Below are positions 27,152-36,603 of a stretch of DNA of 64,000 nucleotides, one piece after another (the stretch's first letter is position 1; each line of letters starts with the position of its first letter). The translations under genes were made by a program, and so were the position numbers. The notes below the pieces were generated by a model. That model saw nothing but the letters and a program-made list of their open reading frames with translations. It was not told the DNA's origin and did not search any database. Origin of the DNA: Aquisalinus flavus (GTDB taxonomy: Bacteria; Pseudomonadota; Alphaproteobacteria; Caulobacterales; Parvularculaceae); assembly GCF_022559625.1 (NCBI RefSeq), contig NZ_CP042288.1, positions 124,001 through 188,000 on the forward strand, in the 5' to 3' direction.

Positions 27152-29955
27152 GGATTGGCCTCCTCGCCCAGCTGGTCGAGCAGGGCTTCGGCCTGCAGCT
27201 GGTCGACCTTGTAATTGCCGGTCAGGGCGACCATGGCCATGTTGATCCCGGCACGGAAGGCCAGCTCGCGCTGGCGATAGCCGCCGGGACCCATCGGCCG
27301 CAGCGGGCGCTGATACTGGTCGACGGCCCACGCCGCGGCCCAGTCCCGCCCGCCAATGATGATCGGCGTGACACCATCATTCAGATTGCCGACCGCGCCC
27401 TGCGCCTCGACCCAGATCGGGCCCTGGTCGCTGCGCCCCGGCAGGTCGTCCATGAGATAGAAAGAGCGCCCCAGCACATGCCCGGTCGGCAGCGGCTCCA
27501 GCGGCGGCACGTTCATCAGTTCGAGAATATTGCGCAGGGCGAGGCCTTCTTGTGTCTGCGAATTGCCGATGACCCGTTCGCCGTCGCGCGTGTCGAAGAC
27601 GATCAGCCCGCCATTGGCCATGAACGCCTCGAGCCGCGCCAGCACCGCCTCGGCGGGGACGGGCGTCGCCGCCGTCACCGGCCAGTACAGCATCGGATAA
27701 AGCGACAGGTCGTCGGTGGCGAGATTGACCCCGACCGGGTCGGCGGGTTCCAGCGCCGTACGCCGGGCTAGCTCGAAGGAAAGCCCGCGCAAGCCGGCAT
27801 CCGACAGCGTGTCGATTTCCCGGTCACCGGTGATGACATAGGCAAGGCGGGTGTTGAGCGCCGACTCGATCGCCTTGCGGTCGATCGGCGGGCGCTCCTG
27901 TGCCATCGCGTCATGGGGAGCCGCGATGGTCATTGCGCATGCGGCCACGATGATTGCGGCGGTGCCGGACCTCCTGAAGCCGGGGATCAGCTTGTTCTGC
28001 AACAGCATCGTATACAGCATTTCTGCAAGGATCAGGAGGATCGCCGCCACGAGGAACCAGCGCGCGAGCGTTACCGGCTGGCGCTCCTGATAGAGGCGCG
28101 GGCGGGCATTAGCATAGGCGCCGATGGCGGCAAGCGGGCCGAGGCTGGTCGAGGCCGTCACGGCATTCACGGCGAGCGGCGTGTCGGGACTGCCATAGAG
28201 GCCGGGCAGCAGGTCGGCGCTGGCCCCTGCGCTGGCCTGCGCCGCCGTGATCGGCTCGGCCGTGTCGGACGGTTCCGACAGCGCGCCGAAACCGTCCAGC
28301 ACCCGGTAGGGTGCGAACGTCTGGTCGGGGTCGAGGCTGGCCGCTTCGGTCACCGACAGGGCTGTCAGCCGGCGGAGCATTTCGACGAACAGGCCGGAGA
28401 CGGGAAGTTCCGACCAGCTCGGGCTCGCGGTGACATGGAACAGCACCAGCATACCCTCGCCCCGGGGGCGGGCGGTGACCAGCGGCGTGCCGTCTTCGAG
28501 ATAGGCCCAGCTGCGCTCTGCCGTGTCGGCGCCGGGACGGGCGAGGATCTGCCGCCGCACAATGATTTCCGGGTCGATCTGCAGGTCGCCGAACGGGCTG
28601 TCTTCGGCGAAGCCGCCGAGGTTCTGCGGCTCTTCCCATGTCAGTGCCCCGCCAAAGGCGCGCCCGCCGCCCCGCAGCGGCACGGGCAGCAATTCACTCT
28701 CAGCCGCGCGGCTCGCATCCTGCGCGACATCGGCAAGCGTCGGCCCGGCAAAGCGGATCAGGATGCCGCCATCCTCGACCCATTGGCCGAGCGCCTCGGC
28801 ATCGCCGGGGCGCAGCCGGCCGATATCGTCGAGAAAGATCACGGTCGCATCGGACGCGGCAAGGTCGCTGATCGTGCCATCTGTAAACAGGGCATAGGGC
28901 GCCAGCGCCTGGCGGATATAGAAGCCGCCATCGAGCAGCGTGCCGGAGAGTTGCTCGCCCGATCCGGCAATGCCGACAAGGGACCGGCGCGAGGAGGCAT
29001 CGGCCAGTTGCACCGCCCCGGCGGAGCGCTGCCCGGCAATCCGGACCGCGCCGATCTCGTTGCGCAGGGTCAGCGGCAGGTCGATATCCGTCCGCGCGGT
29101 CGCCGCGCCTGCGGCAATGGTGAAGCCTGCCTGTTGCAGCAGGCGCCCGTCGCGGGCGGTGACATTCAGCGTACCGCTCAACTCGGCCTGCGCCGGTTCC
29201 GACAGGGTGATGACAGCCTCCAGCCGGTCGGCGCGATAGGCGATCGAGGTCAGCGCCTGCACGCCCGCCGGTCCGCTATCGAGCTGTTCGCGATAGACGC
29301 TTACAGACCCGAGTTCGGCGAGCCGGTCGGCAAACCGCCGCTCCGGCAGGTCGCTGCCGGTATAGACGCCATCGGACAGCCAGCGGATATCGCCATTGCC
29401 ATCGAAGCGCCGGGACAGATCGCGCAGCAACGGCATGGTGTCGCCCCGGACCGGCGCGAGCGCGCGCGGGCTGACGCTGTCGGCATAGCGCGACAGGTCT
29501 TCCGGCGTCATCGGACCGCGCAGGGCGTCTTCCCGCCGTTCGGCTTCAAGCGGTGTGGTTGTCAGTACCCAGATTTGCCGGTCGGTGTCTGCGGTCTCCG
29601 CAGCGATGGCGGCAAGGGCGGTACGGCGCAACTGCCATGTGTCGGCGGCGGGCCAGCCATCGTCGAGCACGACGAGGACAGGGCCATCTCCGCCCGCCTC
29701 TTCCGGTGCATTCAGGCGTGGACCGGCAAGGGCGATGATCAGCCCGGCCAGCGCCAGCATCCGCAACAGCAGCAGCGGCCACGGTGTGCGGCTCGGTGTC
29801 TCTTCCCTGTTGCGCAGCTGGCGCAGGAAGAACAGGCCGGGAAAGCGGGTGCGGTTGGGCGCCTGCGGCACGGCGCGCAGCAACAGCCACAGCACCGGCA
29901 GGACAGCAAGGGCGAAAAGCACCAGCGGCGCGGCAAAGCTCAGGGCACCGATCAT
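27148..29955 (-). CDS. BatA N-terminal and DUF4159 domain membrane protein
   Basis: 935 residues. The N-terminus (LVLFALAVLPVLWLLLRAVPQAPNRTRFPGLFFLRQL) is the double-helix BatA-type domain, followed by a vWA-like region (VLVVLDDGWPA), a large periplasmic part with repeated sandwich-like segments, a membrane helix near 660-680, a second hydrophobic segment (IIVAACAMTIAAPHDAMAQ) and a C-terminal DUF4159 domain (RLAYVITGDREIDTLSDAGLRGLSFELARR). It is coupled to neighbours on both sides: 0-bp gap to DUF58 upstream, 4-bp overlap downstream. The cluster is widespread in alphaproteobacteria, role undefined. Confidence 0.85.
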   Translation of the reverse strand: MIGALSFAAPLVLFALAVLPVLWLLLRAVPQAPNRTRFPGLFFLRQLRNREETPSRTPWPLLLLRMLALAGLIIALAGPRLNAPEEAGGDGPVLVVLDDGWPAADTWQLRRTALAAIAAETADTDRQIWVLTTTPLEAERREDALRGPMTPEDLSRYADSVSPRALAPVRGDTMPLLRDLSRRFDGNGDIRWLSDGVYTGSDLPERRFADRLAELGSVSVYREQLDSGPAGVQALTSIAYRADRLEAVITLSEPAQAELSGTLNVTARDGRLLQQAGFTIAAGAATARTDIDLPLTLRNEIGAVRIAGQRSAGAVQLADASSRRSLVGIAGSGEQLSGTLLDGGFYIRQALAPYALFTDGTISDLAASDATVIFLDDIGRLRPGDAEALGQWVEDGGILIRFAGPTLADVAQDASRAAESELLPVPLRGGGRAFGGALTWEEPQNLGGFAEDSPFGDLQIDPEIIVRRQILARPGADTAERSWAYLEDGTPLVTARPRGEGMLVLFHVTASPSWSELPVSGLFVEMLRRLTALSVTEAASLDPDQTFAPYRVLDGFGALSEPSDTAEPITAAQASAGASADLLPGLYGSPDTPLAVNAVTASTSLGPLAAIGAYANARPRLYQERQPVTLARWFLVAAILLILAEMLYTMLLQNKLIPGFRRSGTAAIIVAACAMTIAAPHDAMAQERPPIDRKAIESALNTRLAYVITGDREIDTLSDAGLRGLSFELARRTALEPADPVGVNLATDDLSLYPMLYWPVTAATPVPAEAVLARLEAFMANGGLIVFDTRDGERVIGNSQTQEGLALRNILELMNVPPLEPLPTGHVLGRSFYLMDDLPGRSDQGPIWVEAQGAVGNLNDGVTPIIIGGRDWAAAWAVDQYQRPLRPMGPGGYRQRELAFRAGINMAMVALTGNYKVDQLQAEALLDQLGEEANP

Positions 29956-30852
29956 CTAGATCACCTCCGGCATCAGCGCGCGATAGAGCGCGCCAAGCGC
30001 CGTCTGCGCCGGGTGGTCGGTGCGGTGGGTGGAGAACGTCCAGCCATAATGGGTACACAAATCACGGATCGTGCCGCGATGGGCCTTGTAGATTCGGGCA
30101 TAGTCATTGGCGATGGCGCCCGCATTGCCGAACAGCAGCGGGCTTTCGCCGCCTTTCGTCGGCAGGAATTCGGTGCGCCCGGAGAAGGGGAAGTCTTCCT
30201 CGCTCGGATCGACGACCTGGATGAGGTGGGCGCGGGCATGGTCGAGGGCGAGGCTCTTCAGGCGCTCCTCCAGCGCGTCGATGGGGGTATAGAAGTCGCT
30301 GATCAGCACATAGCGCTTGTGACCCGGCGTCTCGATCTGAGGCGGCAGGCCGTCATCATCCTGCGCCATGCCGAGCAGTTTTTCGGCGAACAGTTCCGGT
30401 GCCCGGCGGCCGATGAAGGGGCGGCGGCCGGAACCGGCGAGGCCGATCCGTTCACCGGCGCGGGCAAGCAGCGACGCGAGTGCCGTCGCCAGAAGCTGTG
30501 CCCGCCAGCGCTTGGTCGGGATCGCCTCGGAGGAGGCATAGTCGAGGCTCGCCCCGGCATCGCACCAGATCCACAGGGTCGCGGCCACTTCCCACTCCTG
30601 CTGACGGACATAAAGCCGGTCGGCGACGCGGGCGGACTGGCGCCAGTCGATCTGGGTATAGCTGTCGCCCTGCACATAGGGGCGGTATTGCCAGAAGGTC
30701 TCGCCCGGCCCGGCGCGGCGGCGGCCATGCACACCGGCGAGCACCGTCGCGGCCAGCTGCTCGGCTGCGAGCAATAGCGGCGGCAGGGTGCTGGCCAGCG
30801 TTTCGGCCTGGCCGCGCAGATGATGCAGTCTGTCCTGTGGGTTTGGGGCCAT
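29956..30852 (-). CDS. DUF58 domain protein
   Basis: 298 residues with the DUF58 core (RRAGPGETFWQYRPYVQGDSYTQIDWRQSARVADRLYVRQQEWE), whose GDxxxxIDWxxSAR pattern is diagnostic, followed by a vWA-like half (LWIWCDAGASLDYAS; YVLISDFYTP). DUF58 proteins are encoded with MoxR ATPases and are thought to act with them as chaperones or insertion factors for membrane or metal-containing enzymes. It is cytoplasmic: no membrane segment is present, unlike longer DUF58 members. Confidence 0.9.
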   Translation of the reverse strand: MAPNPQDRLHHLRGQAETLASTLPPLLLAAEQLAATVLAGVHGRRRAGPGETFWQYRPYVQGDSYTQIDWRQSARVADRLYVRQQEWEVAATLWIWCDAGASLDYASSEAIPTKRWRAQLLATALASLLARAGERIGLAGSGRRPFIGRRAPELFAEKLLGMAQDDDGLPPQIETPGHKRYVLISDFYTPIDALEERLKSLALDHARAHLIQVVDPSEEDFPFSGRTEFLPTKGGESPLLFGNAGAIANDYARIYKAHRGTIRDLCTHYGWTFSTHRTDHPAQTALGALYRALMPEVI

Positions 30853-30861
30853 AGAGAGGGC

Positions 30862-31860
30862 CTAGACCTCCCGCTTGACCAGATCGGCGATGACCTTGTC
30901 CGTCGTCAGCCCCTCGGCCCGGGCGCGGAAGGTCAGCGCCATTCGGTGGCGCAGCACGGGGGAGGCAAGGGCGGCGAGGTCGTCGAGGCTCGGCGCTTCG
31001 CGCTCGTCGATCAGGGCACGGGCGCGCATGGCGAGCGACAGGGCTTGCGATGCGCGCGGACCCGGGCCCCAGGCGATCGTTTCATCCATCCGGCCGGAGC
31101 CATCGCCGACCGGCCGCGCGGCACGCACGAGCCGCAGGATCGCATCGACGAGCTTCTCGCCGATCGGCATCTTGCGCACCATGGCCTGTGCCGCCATCAG
31201 GTCGGCGGGGCCCATGACGGCGGTCAGTTGCTTCTTCACCGTGCCGGTCGTGGCGGCGAGCATCTGACGCTCGGCGGCCTCGGACGGGTAATCGACATTC
31301 ACCTGCAGCAGGAAGCGGTCAAGCTGGGCTTCCGGCAGCGGATAGGTGCCTTCCTGCTCGATCGGGTTCTGGGTCGCGAGCACATGGAATGGTTCGGGCA
31401 GGTCGCGGCGCTCCCCGGCGATGGTGACATGGTGCTCCTGCATCGCCTGCAGCAGGGCCGACTGGGTACGCGGGCTGGCGCGGTTGATCTCGTCGGCCAT
31501 CAGGAGCTGACAGAAGATCGGGCCCTTGATGAAGCGGAACGAGCGTTCGCCGGTCTGTGCCTCTTCCAGCACTTCGGCACCCAGCACGTCGGCCGGCATC
31601 AGGTCGGGCGTGAATTGCACCCGCTTGTCGGCAAGGCCGGTGACCGTGGCCATGGAGGTGACGAGCAGGGTCTTGGCGAGGCCGGGCGCGCCGACGAGCA
31701 GGGCATGGCCACCGGCGACAAGGGCCGTCAGCACCTCGTTGATCACGTCTTCCTGGCCGAAAATCACCTCGCCCAGCGATCCGCGCACGGTCCGCAGCTT
31801 GACGGAGAGTTGTTCGAATTCCTCCAGAATGTCGTCTGCCTGTCCGCCGTCAACTGCCAT
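30862..31860 (-). CDS. MoxR-family AAA+ ATPase
   Basis: 332 residues. Walker A GAPGLAKT (57-64), Walker B LLMADEINRASPRTQSALLQAMQE, sensor 1 region FHVLATQNPIEQEGTYPLPEAQLDRF and the C-terminal lid are all present. MoxR ATPases work with vWA proteins to mature or activate client complexes. It is the first gene of a four-gene minus-strand operon with DUF58, DUF4159 and the vWA-like protein. The promoter should lie in the 198-bp gap shared with divergent sppA. Confidence 0.93.
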   Translation of the reverse strand: MAVDGGQADDILEEFEQLSVKLRTVRGSLGEVIFGQEDVINEVLTALVAGGHALLVGAPGLAKTLLVTSMATVTGLADKRVQFTPDLMPADVLGAEVLEEAQTGERSFRFIKGPIFCQLLMADEINRASPRTQSALLQAMQEHHVTIAGERRDLPEPFHVLATQNPIEQEGTYPLPEAQLDRFLLQVNVDYPSEAAERQMLAATTGTVKKQLTAVMGPADLMAAQAMVRKMPIGEKLVDAILRLVRAARPVGDGSGRMDETIAWGPGPRASQALSLAMRARALIDEREAPSLDDLAALASPVLRHRMALTFRARAEGLTTDKVIADLVKREV

Positions 31861-32058
31861 ATGCTCGCCTTAGCTCCTGAAACTGTTGAGAAATCCCGTA
31901 CCAGAACGGGTCCGTGTCCGGGAAATCCGTTTTCCCCCGTATGATGCAATTTGACAACGAAAAGTACCGTAAATGGACAGATCGTCATCTTAAGGGATTG
32001 AATATTAACCCCGTCTGGCCAAGATTATAGAAGAGTATTCGTATGGTGAGGGGCTTAA

Positions 32059-33993
32059 ATGGCTGACGGCGACAATAAACTGACCTTCTGGGGTTTCTTC
32101 AAGACAATCATCAAAGCGGTCGTTGGCATCGCCCTGTTCCTGCAGGCGATGGTTTTCATTTTCATCATGATCGTCTTTGTCGCCTTCATCGGCGGCATTG
32201 CGACACAAATGGGCGGTGGCGGCAACCAGCAGGGACCGTCGCTGAAAGTGCCGGAAGGCGCTGCCCTGGTGCTTGACCCCGCGGGCGTTCTGGTCGAGCA
32301 GGCTGCGGCGATCGACCCGTTCGAACAGGCGCTGTCCGAAGCCTATGGCGCCGGCCAGCCGCCGCAAGTCGAGGTCCACGACATCATCCGCGTCATCCGT
32401 GCTGCCAGGGACGATAGCCGCATCAAGGCGATGGTCCTCGATCTCGGCCAGCTCTACGTGCCGTCCTATGCGGCCTCGAAGCTGCATGACATCGCCGCCG
32501 AAATTGACGCTTTCAAGGAAAGCGGCAAGACGGTCGTCGCTGTCGGCGATTATTACAGCCAGGAGCAATATCTGCTCGCCTCCCATGCCGACCACATCAT
32601 GCTGCACGACTATGGCAGCCTGTTGATCTACGGCTATGGCAGCTACGGCACCTATCTGAAATCCCTGTTCGAGCGCTTCAACGTCACCAATCACGAGTTC
32701 CGCGTCGGCACCTACAAGTCTGCGCTGGAGCCCTATACCCGTGATGACATGTCCGAGCCGGCCAAGGAAGCGAACCGGGCCTATCTCAGCGTGCTGTGGC
32801 GTGAATATACCAGCGGCATCGAAGCTGCCCGCGGCCTGCCCGCCGGCGCGATTGCCAGCTATGCCGACGATGCGGTCGACATTATCGACGCTGCCGGTGG
32901 CGACCTTGCCATGGCTGCGATGAATGTCGGTCTCGTCGACGAACTGCGCGACCGCGAAGGCCAGAAGCAGTATCTGATCGACCTCGTCGGCAAAGACCGC
33001 GACGGCAAGAGCTTCAAGGGTGTCGGCTTCCGCACCTATCTCGTCTCTGCTGCCGGGCCGGAAAATACCGCCGCACCGGATGTCGCTGTGGTCACCGCCG
33101 CTGGCACCATCGTCGATGGCGACCAGCCCTTCGGCGTTGCTGCAGGCGACACGATCGCGCGCTATCTCAAACAGGCCCGCGAAGACGATAACGTCAAGGC
33201 CGTCGTCCTGCGCGTCGACAGCCCGGGCGGTTCTGCGTTCGCTTCTGAAGTGATGCGTTCGGAAGTCCTGGCGCTGCAGGAGGCCGGCAAGCCGGTCGTC
33301 GTTTCCATGGGGTCGCTTGCCGCCTCCGGTGGCTACTGGATCTCCGCCGGGGCTGACGAGATCTGGGCCGCGCCGACGACGATCACCGGTTCCATCGGTA
33401 TCTTCGGCTTCGTCCAGACCTTCGAGAACACGGTCGGTCAATATGGTGTCTACACGGATGGTGTCGGCACGACGGACCTGTCGCCGATCATCGCGGCAGG
33501 CATCGGGCCGCTGCCGGAAGAGTTCGGCGCCATCATCCAGCGGTCGACCGAGAACGGCTATGACCGCTTCCTGACGATCGTCTCCAATGGCCGCGACCTG
33601 ACCAAACAGGAGGTCGATGCCATCGGCCAGGGCCGCGTCTGGATTGGCGAAACGGCACTGGATATCGGCCTCGTCGACAAACTCGGCTCGCTTGACGATG
33701 CCGTTGCCGCCGCCGCCGCGCTTGCCGGCATCGAGGGTGACTATGACCTTGTCGAGATGCATGAAAACAAGTCGCGCTTCGAGAAGTTCCTGGAAAGCCT
33801 CGCCGCCGAGAGCGATGCCCTGTTCAAGGGCAAGGCCGCCGACGAGACCGAGCTGTTCGGTAGCTATCTCGCCGACTATCAGCAGCCGGCGTTGAAGCAG
33901 ATGATCCAGAAGATCGCCAGCGAGGCGCGCTATTACGAGGCCTATAACGATCCGAACAATCTCTATGTCCGCTGCCTTGAGTGCGAGCTCTAG
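32059..33993 (+). CDS. sppA: Signal peptide peptidase SppA, long (67K) type
   Basis: 644 residues, membrane-anchored at the N-terminus (TIIKAVVGIALFLQAMVFIFIMIVFVAFIGG). Two tandem ClpP-like domains: the first provides the catalytic Lys (RVGTYKSALEP, Lys220) and the second the Ser (MGSLAASGGYWISAG, Ser423), the split Ser/Lys dyad of long SppA. It degrades cleaved signal peptides in the membrane. Length and domain order match E. coli protease IV. A GC hairpin follows the gene. Confidence 0.95.
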   Translation: MADGDNKLTFWGFFKTIIKAVVGIALFLQAMVFIFIMIVFVAFIGGIATQMGGGGNQQGPSLKVPEGAALVLDPAGVLVEQAAAIDPFEQALSEAYGAGQPPQVEVHDIIRVIRAARDDSRIKAMVLDLGQLYVPSYAASKLHDIAAEIDAFKESGKTVVAVGDYYSQEQYLLASHADHIMLHDYGSLLIYGYGSYGTYLKSLFERFNVTNHEFRVGTYKSALEPYTRDDMSEPAKEANRAYLSVLWREYTSGIEAARGLPAGAIASYADDAVDIIDAAGGDLAMAAMNVGLVDELRDREGQKQYLIDLVGKDRDGKSFKGVGFRTYLVSAAGPENTAAPDVAVVTAAGTIVDGDQPFGVAAGDTIARYLKQAREDDNVKAVVLRVDSPGGSAFASEVMRSEVLALQEAGKPVVVSMGSLAASGGYWISAGADEIWAAPTTITGSIGIFGFVQTFENTVGQYGVYTDGVGTTDLSPIIAAGIGPLPEEFGAIIQRSTENGYDRFLTIVSNGRDLTKQEVDAIGQGRVWIGETALDIGLVDKLGSLDDAVAAAAALAGIEGDYDLVEMHENKSRFEKFLESLAAESDALFKGKAADETELFGSYLADYQQPALKQMIQKIASEARYYEAYNDPNNLYVRCLECEL

Positions 33994-34038
33994 GGAGTTC
34001 GACCTCTGGCGTCTGCTGACGAAATCGACCAATCGACC

Positions 34039-34071
34039 GGGGCCGGGATGGACAAAACCATTTCCGGCCCC
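34039..34071 (+). terminator. GC-rich hairpin after sppA
   Basis: GGGGCCGG (34039-34046) pairs with CCGGCCCC (34064-34071), with an inner TGG/CCA extension and an ACAAAA loop. Only a few T follow, so it may be a partial terminator. It also covers the upstream ATG at 34048, arguing for the later DUF1285 start. Confidence 0.6.
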
Positions 34072-34083
34072 AGTTCTATTGGT

Positions 34084-34650
34084 ATGACCGATTTATTCGC
34101 ACTGGCTGCCTCGATGGCCGACCTGCAGGGTGACCGCCCGTTGCCGCCGGTCGAGACATGGAACCCGGACCATTGCGGCGAGATCGACATCACGATCCGC
34201 CGTGACGGCATCTGGGTGCATGAAGGCTCGCCCATCGGCCGCACCAAACTGGTCCGGCTGTTCTCCACCGTGCTAAAGCGCGAGGGCGATGACTATTTCC
34301 TCGTCACGCCAGTGGAGAAGCTTCAGCTGACGGTCGAGGATGTCCCCTTCCTCGCCGTCGGCATGGAGGTCGATGGCGACGGCGAGGGGCAGACCCTCCG
34401 TTTCCGGACCAATGTCGGCGACGAAGTCATTGCCGGGCCGGACCATCCGATCACCTTTCGCCGGGATCCGCGCGAGCGGGCCGATGACGGCGCGCTGGTG
34501 CCCTATGTCGAGGTGCGTGCCGGGTTGAAGGCACGGCTGACACGCACCCTCTATTATGATTTTGTCACGCTCCTGCGCGGCGATCCGCCTTCCCTGCGCA
34601 GCGCGGGTGCTGTATTCCCCTATGAGGAAATCGATTCCCGGAAGCCCTGA
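34084..34650 (+). CDS. DUF1285 domain protein
   Basis: 188 residues, cytoplasmic, matching the DUF1285 pattern: LPPVETWNPDHCGEIDITIRRDGIWVHEGSPIGRTKLVRLFSTVLKRE, then beta-rich segments ending with YDFVTLL. Start: the frame opens at ATG 34048, but that codon lies inside a strong hairpin; ATG 34084 leaves about 19 residues before LPPV, close to what I recall for the family. Neither has a good ribosome-binding site. It is the first gene of the DUF1285-Nudix-cca cluster. Function unknown. Confidence 0.85.
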   Translation: MTDLFALAASMADLQGDRPLPPVETWNPDHCGEIDITIRRDGIWVHEGSPIGRTKLVRLFSTVLKREGDDYFLVTPVEKLQLTVEDVPFLAVGMEVDGDGEGQTLRFRTNVGDEVIAGPDHPITFRRDPRERADDGALVPYVEVRAGLKARLTRTLYYDFVTLLRGDPPSLRSAGAVFPYEEIDSRKP

Positions 34651-34651
34651 C

Positions 34652-35320
34652 ATGACGCTCACACCCATCTCGCCCCAGTGGCAGGCACCCGCGCCCCGGT
34701 CCGGCCGCTGGCGCACGCAGCTGGCTGCCGGCATGGCGGAGGAAGTGGCGCGCGAAGACCGCAAGCTGTTCCAGGAGCTCAACCCCCATCTCGACTTCCC
34801 GCCGATCCTCAGGGAAAAGCCGGCGACATTGCGCGATGCCGCCGTGCTGATCCCGATCATCGACCGGCCGGAGGCGCCGACAGTGCTGTTCACCCTGCGC
34901 TCGTCCGACCTGCCTTCCCATGCCGGGCAGATATCCTTTCCCGGCGGCCGGGTCGAGGCGGCGGACGAGAACATGGTCGCCACCGCCCTGCGCGAGACCC
35001 ATGAGGAAGTCGGGATCCCGCCGCACCGGGTCGAGGTCGTCGGCGAAATGGGCATCCATTTCGGCGGGCAGGGTTATGCCGTAACCCCGGTTGTCGGCAT
35101 CATTCATCCGTCCACGTCGTTCATGCCGTCGCCTTATGAAGTCCATGACCTGTTCGAAGTGCCGCTCGCCCACCTCGCCGATGAGGCGAACCACATCATC
35201 GAACGGCGCAGCTTCGGCGGCGTCGACTATTCCATGTTCGCCGTGCCCTATCAGGACTGGCATATCTGGGGGCTGACCGCCGGCATCGTCCACACGCTGA
35301 TGCGGGTGATGAAAGCCTGA
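34652..35320 (+). CDS. Nudix hydrolase, CoA pyrophosphatase type
   Basis: 222 residues. The Nudix box GGRVEAADENMVATALRETHEEVGI is complete, and the preceding LRSSDLPSHAGQISFPGG is the UPF0035 signature of CoA-diphosphatases (E. coli NudL, yeast Pcd1). The predicted reaction is cleavage of CoA or oxidised CoA to 3',5'-ADP and phosphopantetheine. ATG 34652 follows the DUF1285 stop by 1 bp; the longer frame from 34556 overlaps DUF1285. cca follows at 2 bp, so the three genes are one operon. Confidence 0.9.
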   Translation: MTLTPISPQWQAPAPRSGRWRTQLAAGMAEEVAREDRKLFQELNPHLDFPPILREKPATLRDAAVLIPIIDRPEAPTVLFTLRSSDLPSHAGQISFPGGRVEAADENMVATALRETHEEVGIPPHRVEVVGEMGIHFGGQGYAVTPVVGIIHPSTSFMPSPYEVHDLFEVPLAHLADEANHIIERRSFGGVDYSMFAVPYQDWHIWGLTAGIVHTLMRVMKA

Positions 35321-35322
35321 CC

Positions 35323-36603
35323 GTGTCGCTCCCGTCGCTCATATCCCTGCCTGACAAGGCCGCCGGTGCCTTTGCCTGGGTCGCGCATCCGCCCCTGCAA
35401 GCCATCCTGAAAGCGCTCGACGCTGCGGGCGGGGCGCCGATGTTCGTCGGCGGCTGCGTGCGCGACAGCCTGTATGGCGTGCCGCCGGATTTCGACGATC
35501 CCGACGCCCGCAACGACATCGACATCGCCACGGTGCTGACGCCCGGCGAGACGGTGAAGGCGCTGCAGGCGGCAGGCATGAAGGCCGTGCCGACCGGGAT
35601 CGAGCATGGCACGGTGACGGCGATGAACCAGGGCATGGTCGCCGAGATCACCACGCTGCGGGCCGACATCGCGACCGATGGCCGCCACGCGCAGGTCGCC
35701 TTCACCGCCGACTGGGACCAGGACTGGCGCCGCCGTGACTTCACCATTAACGCGCTCTATCTGACGCCTGATCTGCAGCTTTATGACCCGGCCGGCGGCC
35801 TCGATGCGCTGGAGCGCAAATCGGTGTGCTTCATCGGCGAGGCGGAAGAACGCATCCGCGAGGACTATCTCCGTATCCTGCGCTTTTACCGGTTCTCTGC
35901 GCGTTACGCCGACGATCTGGACGGGACCGGTTCTGCCGCCTGCCGCAGCCTGCGCGAAGGGCTCGACAGCATTTCGAAGGAACGCATCGGCCAGGAGATG
36001 ATGAAGATCCTTTCCGGCCCGCGGCGCGGTTTCATCCTGCCGGCGATGGAGGCCGATGGTATTCTCGAGCGGGTCTGGCCGCATCCGGCAGATATCAATG
36101 TCGTCGCCGGGCTTGCGGAAATGCCCGAAGCGGTCGCCGCCGAGGTGATGCTGGCGGGCCTGTGGCCGTCAGCTGATCCGGGCGGCATCGGGGCGGCGCT
36201 GCGGCTGTCCAATGCCAGCAATACGCGCCGCCGCGACGCGCTCGAGGCCGCATCGGCGCTTACCGATATGGCCCCGGACGAGCGCCGGGCCCGGGTGCTT
36301 GTCTATCATTTCGGCGATCGCGCCTTTCGCGACGGGGCATTGCTGGCCATGGCGCGCTTCGGCGAGGCGGCCGAGGCCGACTATGACAGCTGGCAGGCGG
36401 CGCTGGCCCTGGCCGACAACTGGCATGTGCCGGATTTTCCGATCACCGCCCGGCAGCTGATCGATCAGGGGCTGGAGCCGGGGCCCGATCTCGGGGCGGC
36501 GTTGAAGCAGGCCGAGGCGCTGTGGATCGAGCGCGATTTTCCCGTCGATGACATGTCGCTCGCGACGATCAGGGCCGAGGCTGTTCAGCAGGCGGACGAT
36601 TAA
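35323..36603 (+). CDS. cca: CCA tRNA nucleotidyltransferase / poly(A) polymerase family
   Basis: 426 residues of the class II nucleotidyltransferase superfamily: MFVGGCVRDSLYG (nucleotide loop), NDIDIATVLTP (metal-binding DxD), RRRDFTINALYL and EERIREDYLRILRFYRFSARY (neck motifs). It adds or repairs the 3' CCA end of tRNAs. The GTG start lies 2 bp after the Nudix stop. Its stop overlaps the stop of the convergent glycosyltransferase gene, leaving no space for a terminator. Confidence 0.92.
   Translation: MSLPSLISLPDKAAGAFAWVAHPPLQAILKALDAAGGAPMFVGGCVRDSLYGVPPDFDDPDARNDIDIATVLTPGETVKALQAAGMKAVPTGIEHGTVTAMNQGMVAEITTLRADIATDGRHAQVAFTADWDQDWRRRDFTINALYLTPDLQLYDPAGGLDALERKSVCFIGEAEERIREDYLRILRFYRFSARYADDLDGTGSAACRSLREGLDSISKERIGQEMMKILSGPRRGFILPAMEADGILERVWPHPADINVVAGLAEMPEAVAAEVMLAGLWPSADPGGIGAALRLSNASNTRRRDALEAASALTDMAPDERRARVLVYHFGDRAFRDGALLAMARFGEAAEADYDSWQAALALADNWHVPDFPITARQLIDQGLEPGPDLGAALKQAEALWIERDFPVDDMSLATIRAEAVQQADD

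Noticed and set aside
27913-30777. 954-codon plus-strand frame
   Set aside because: It spans two well-supported minus-strand genes (DUF4159 and DUF58) and has shadow composition.
32005-34032. 675-codon minus-strand frame
   Set aside because: Antisense of sppA, which has complete catalytic Lys and Ser motifs.
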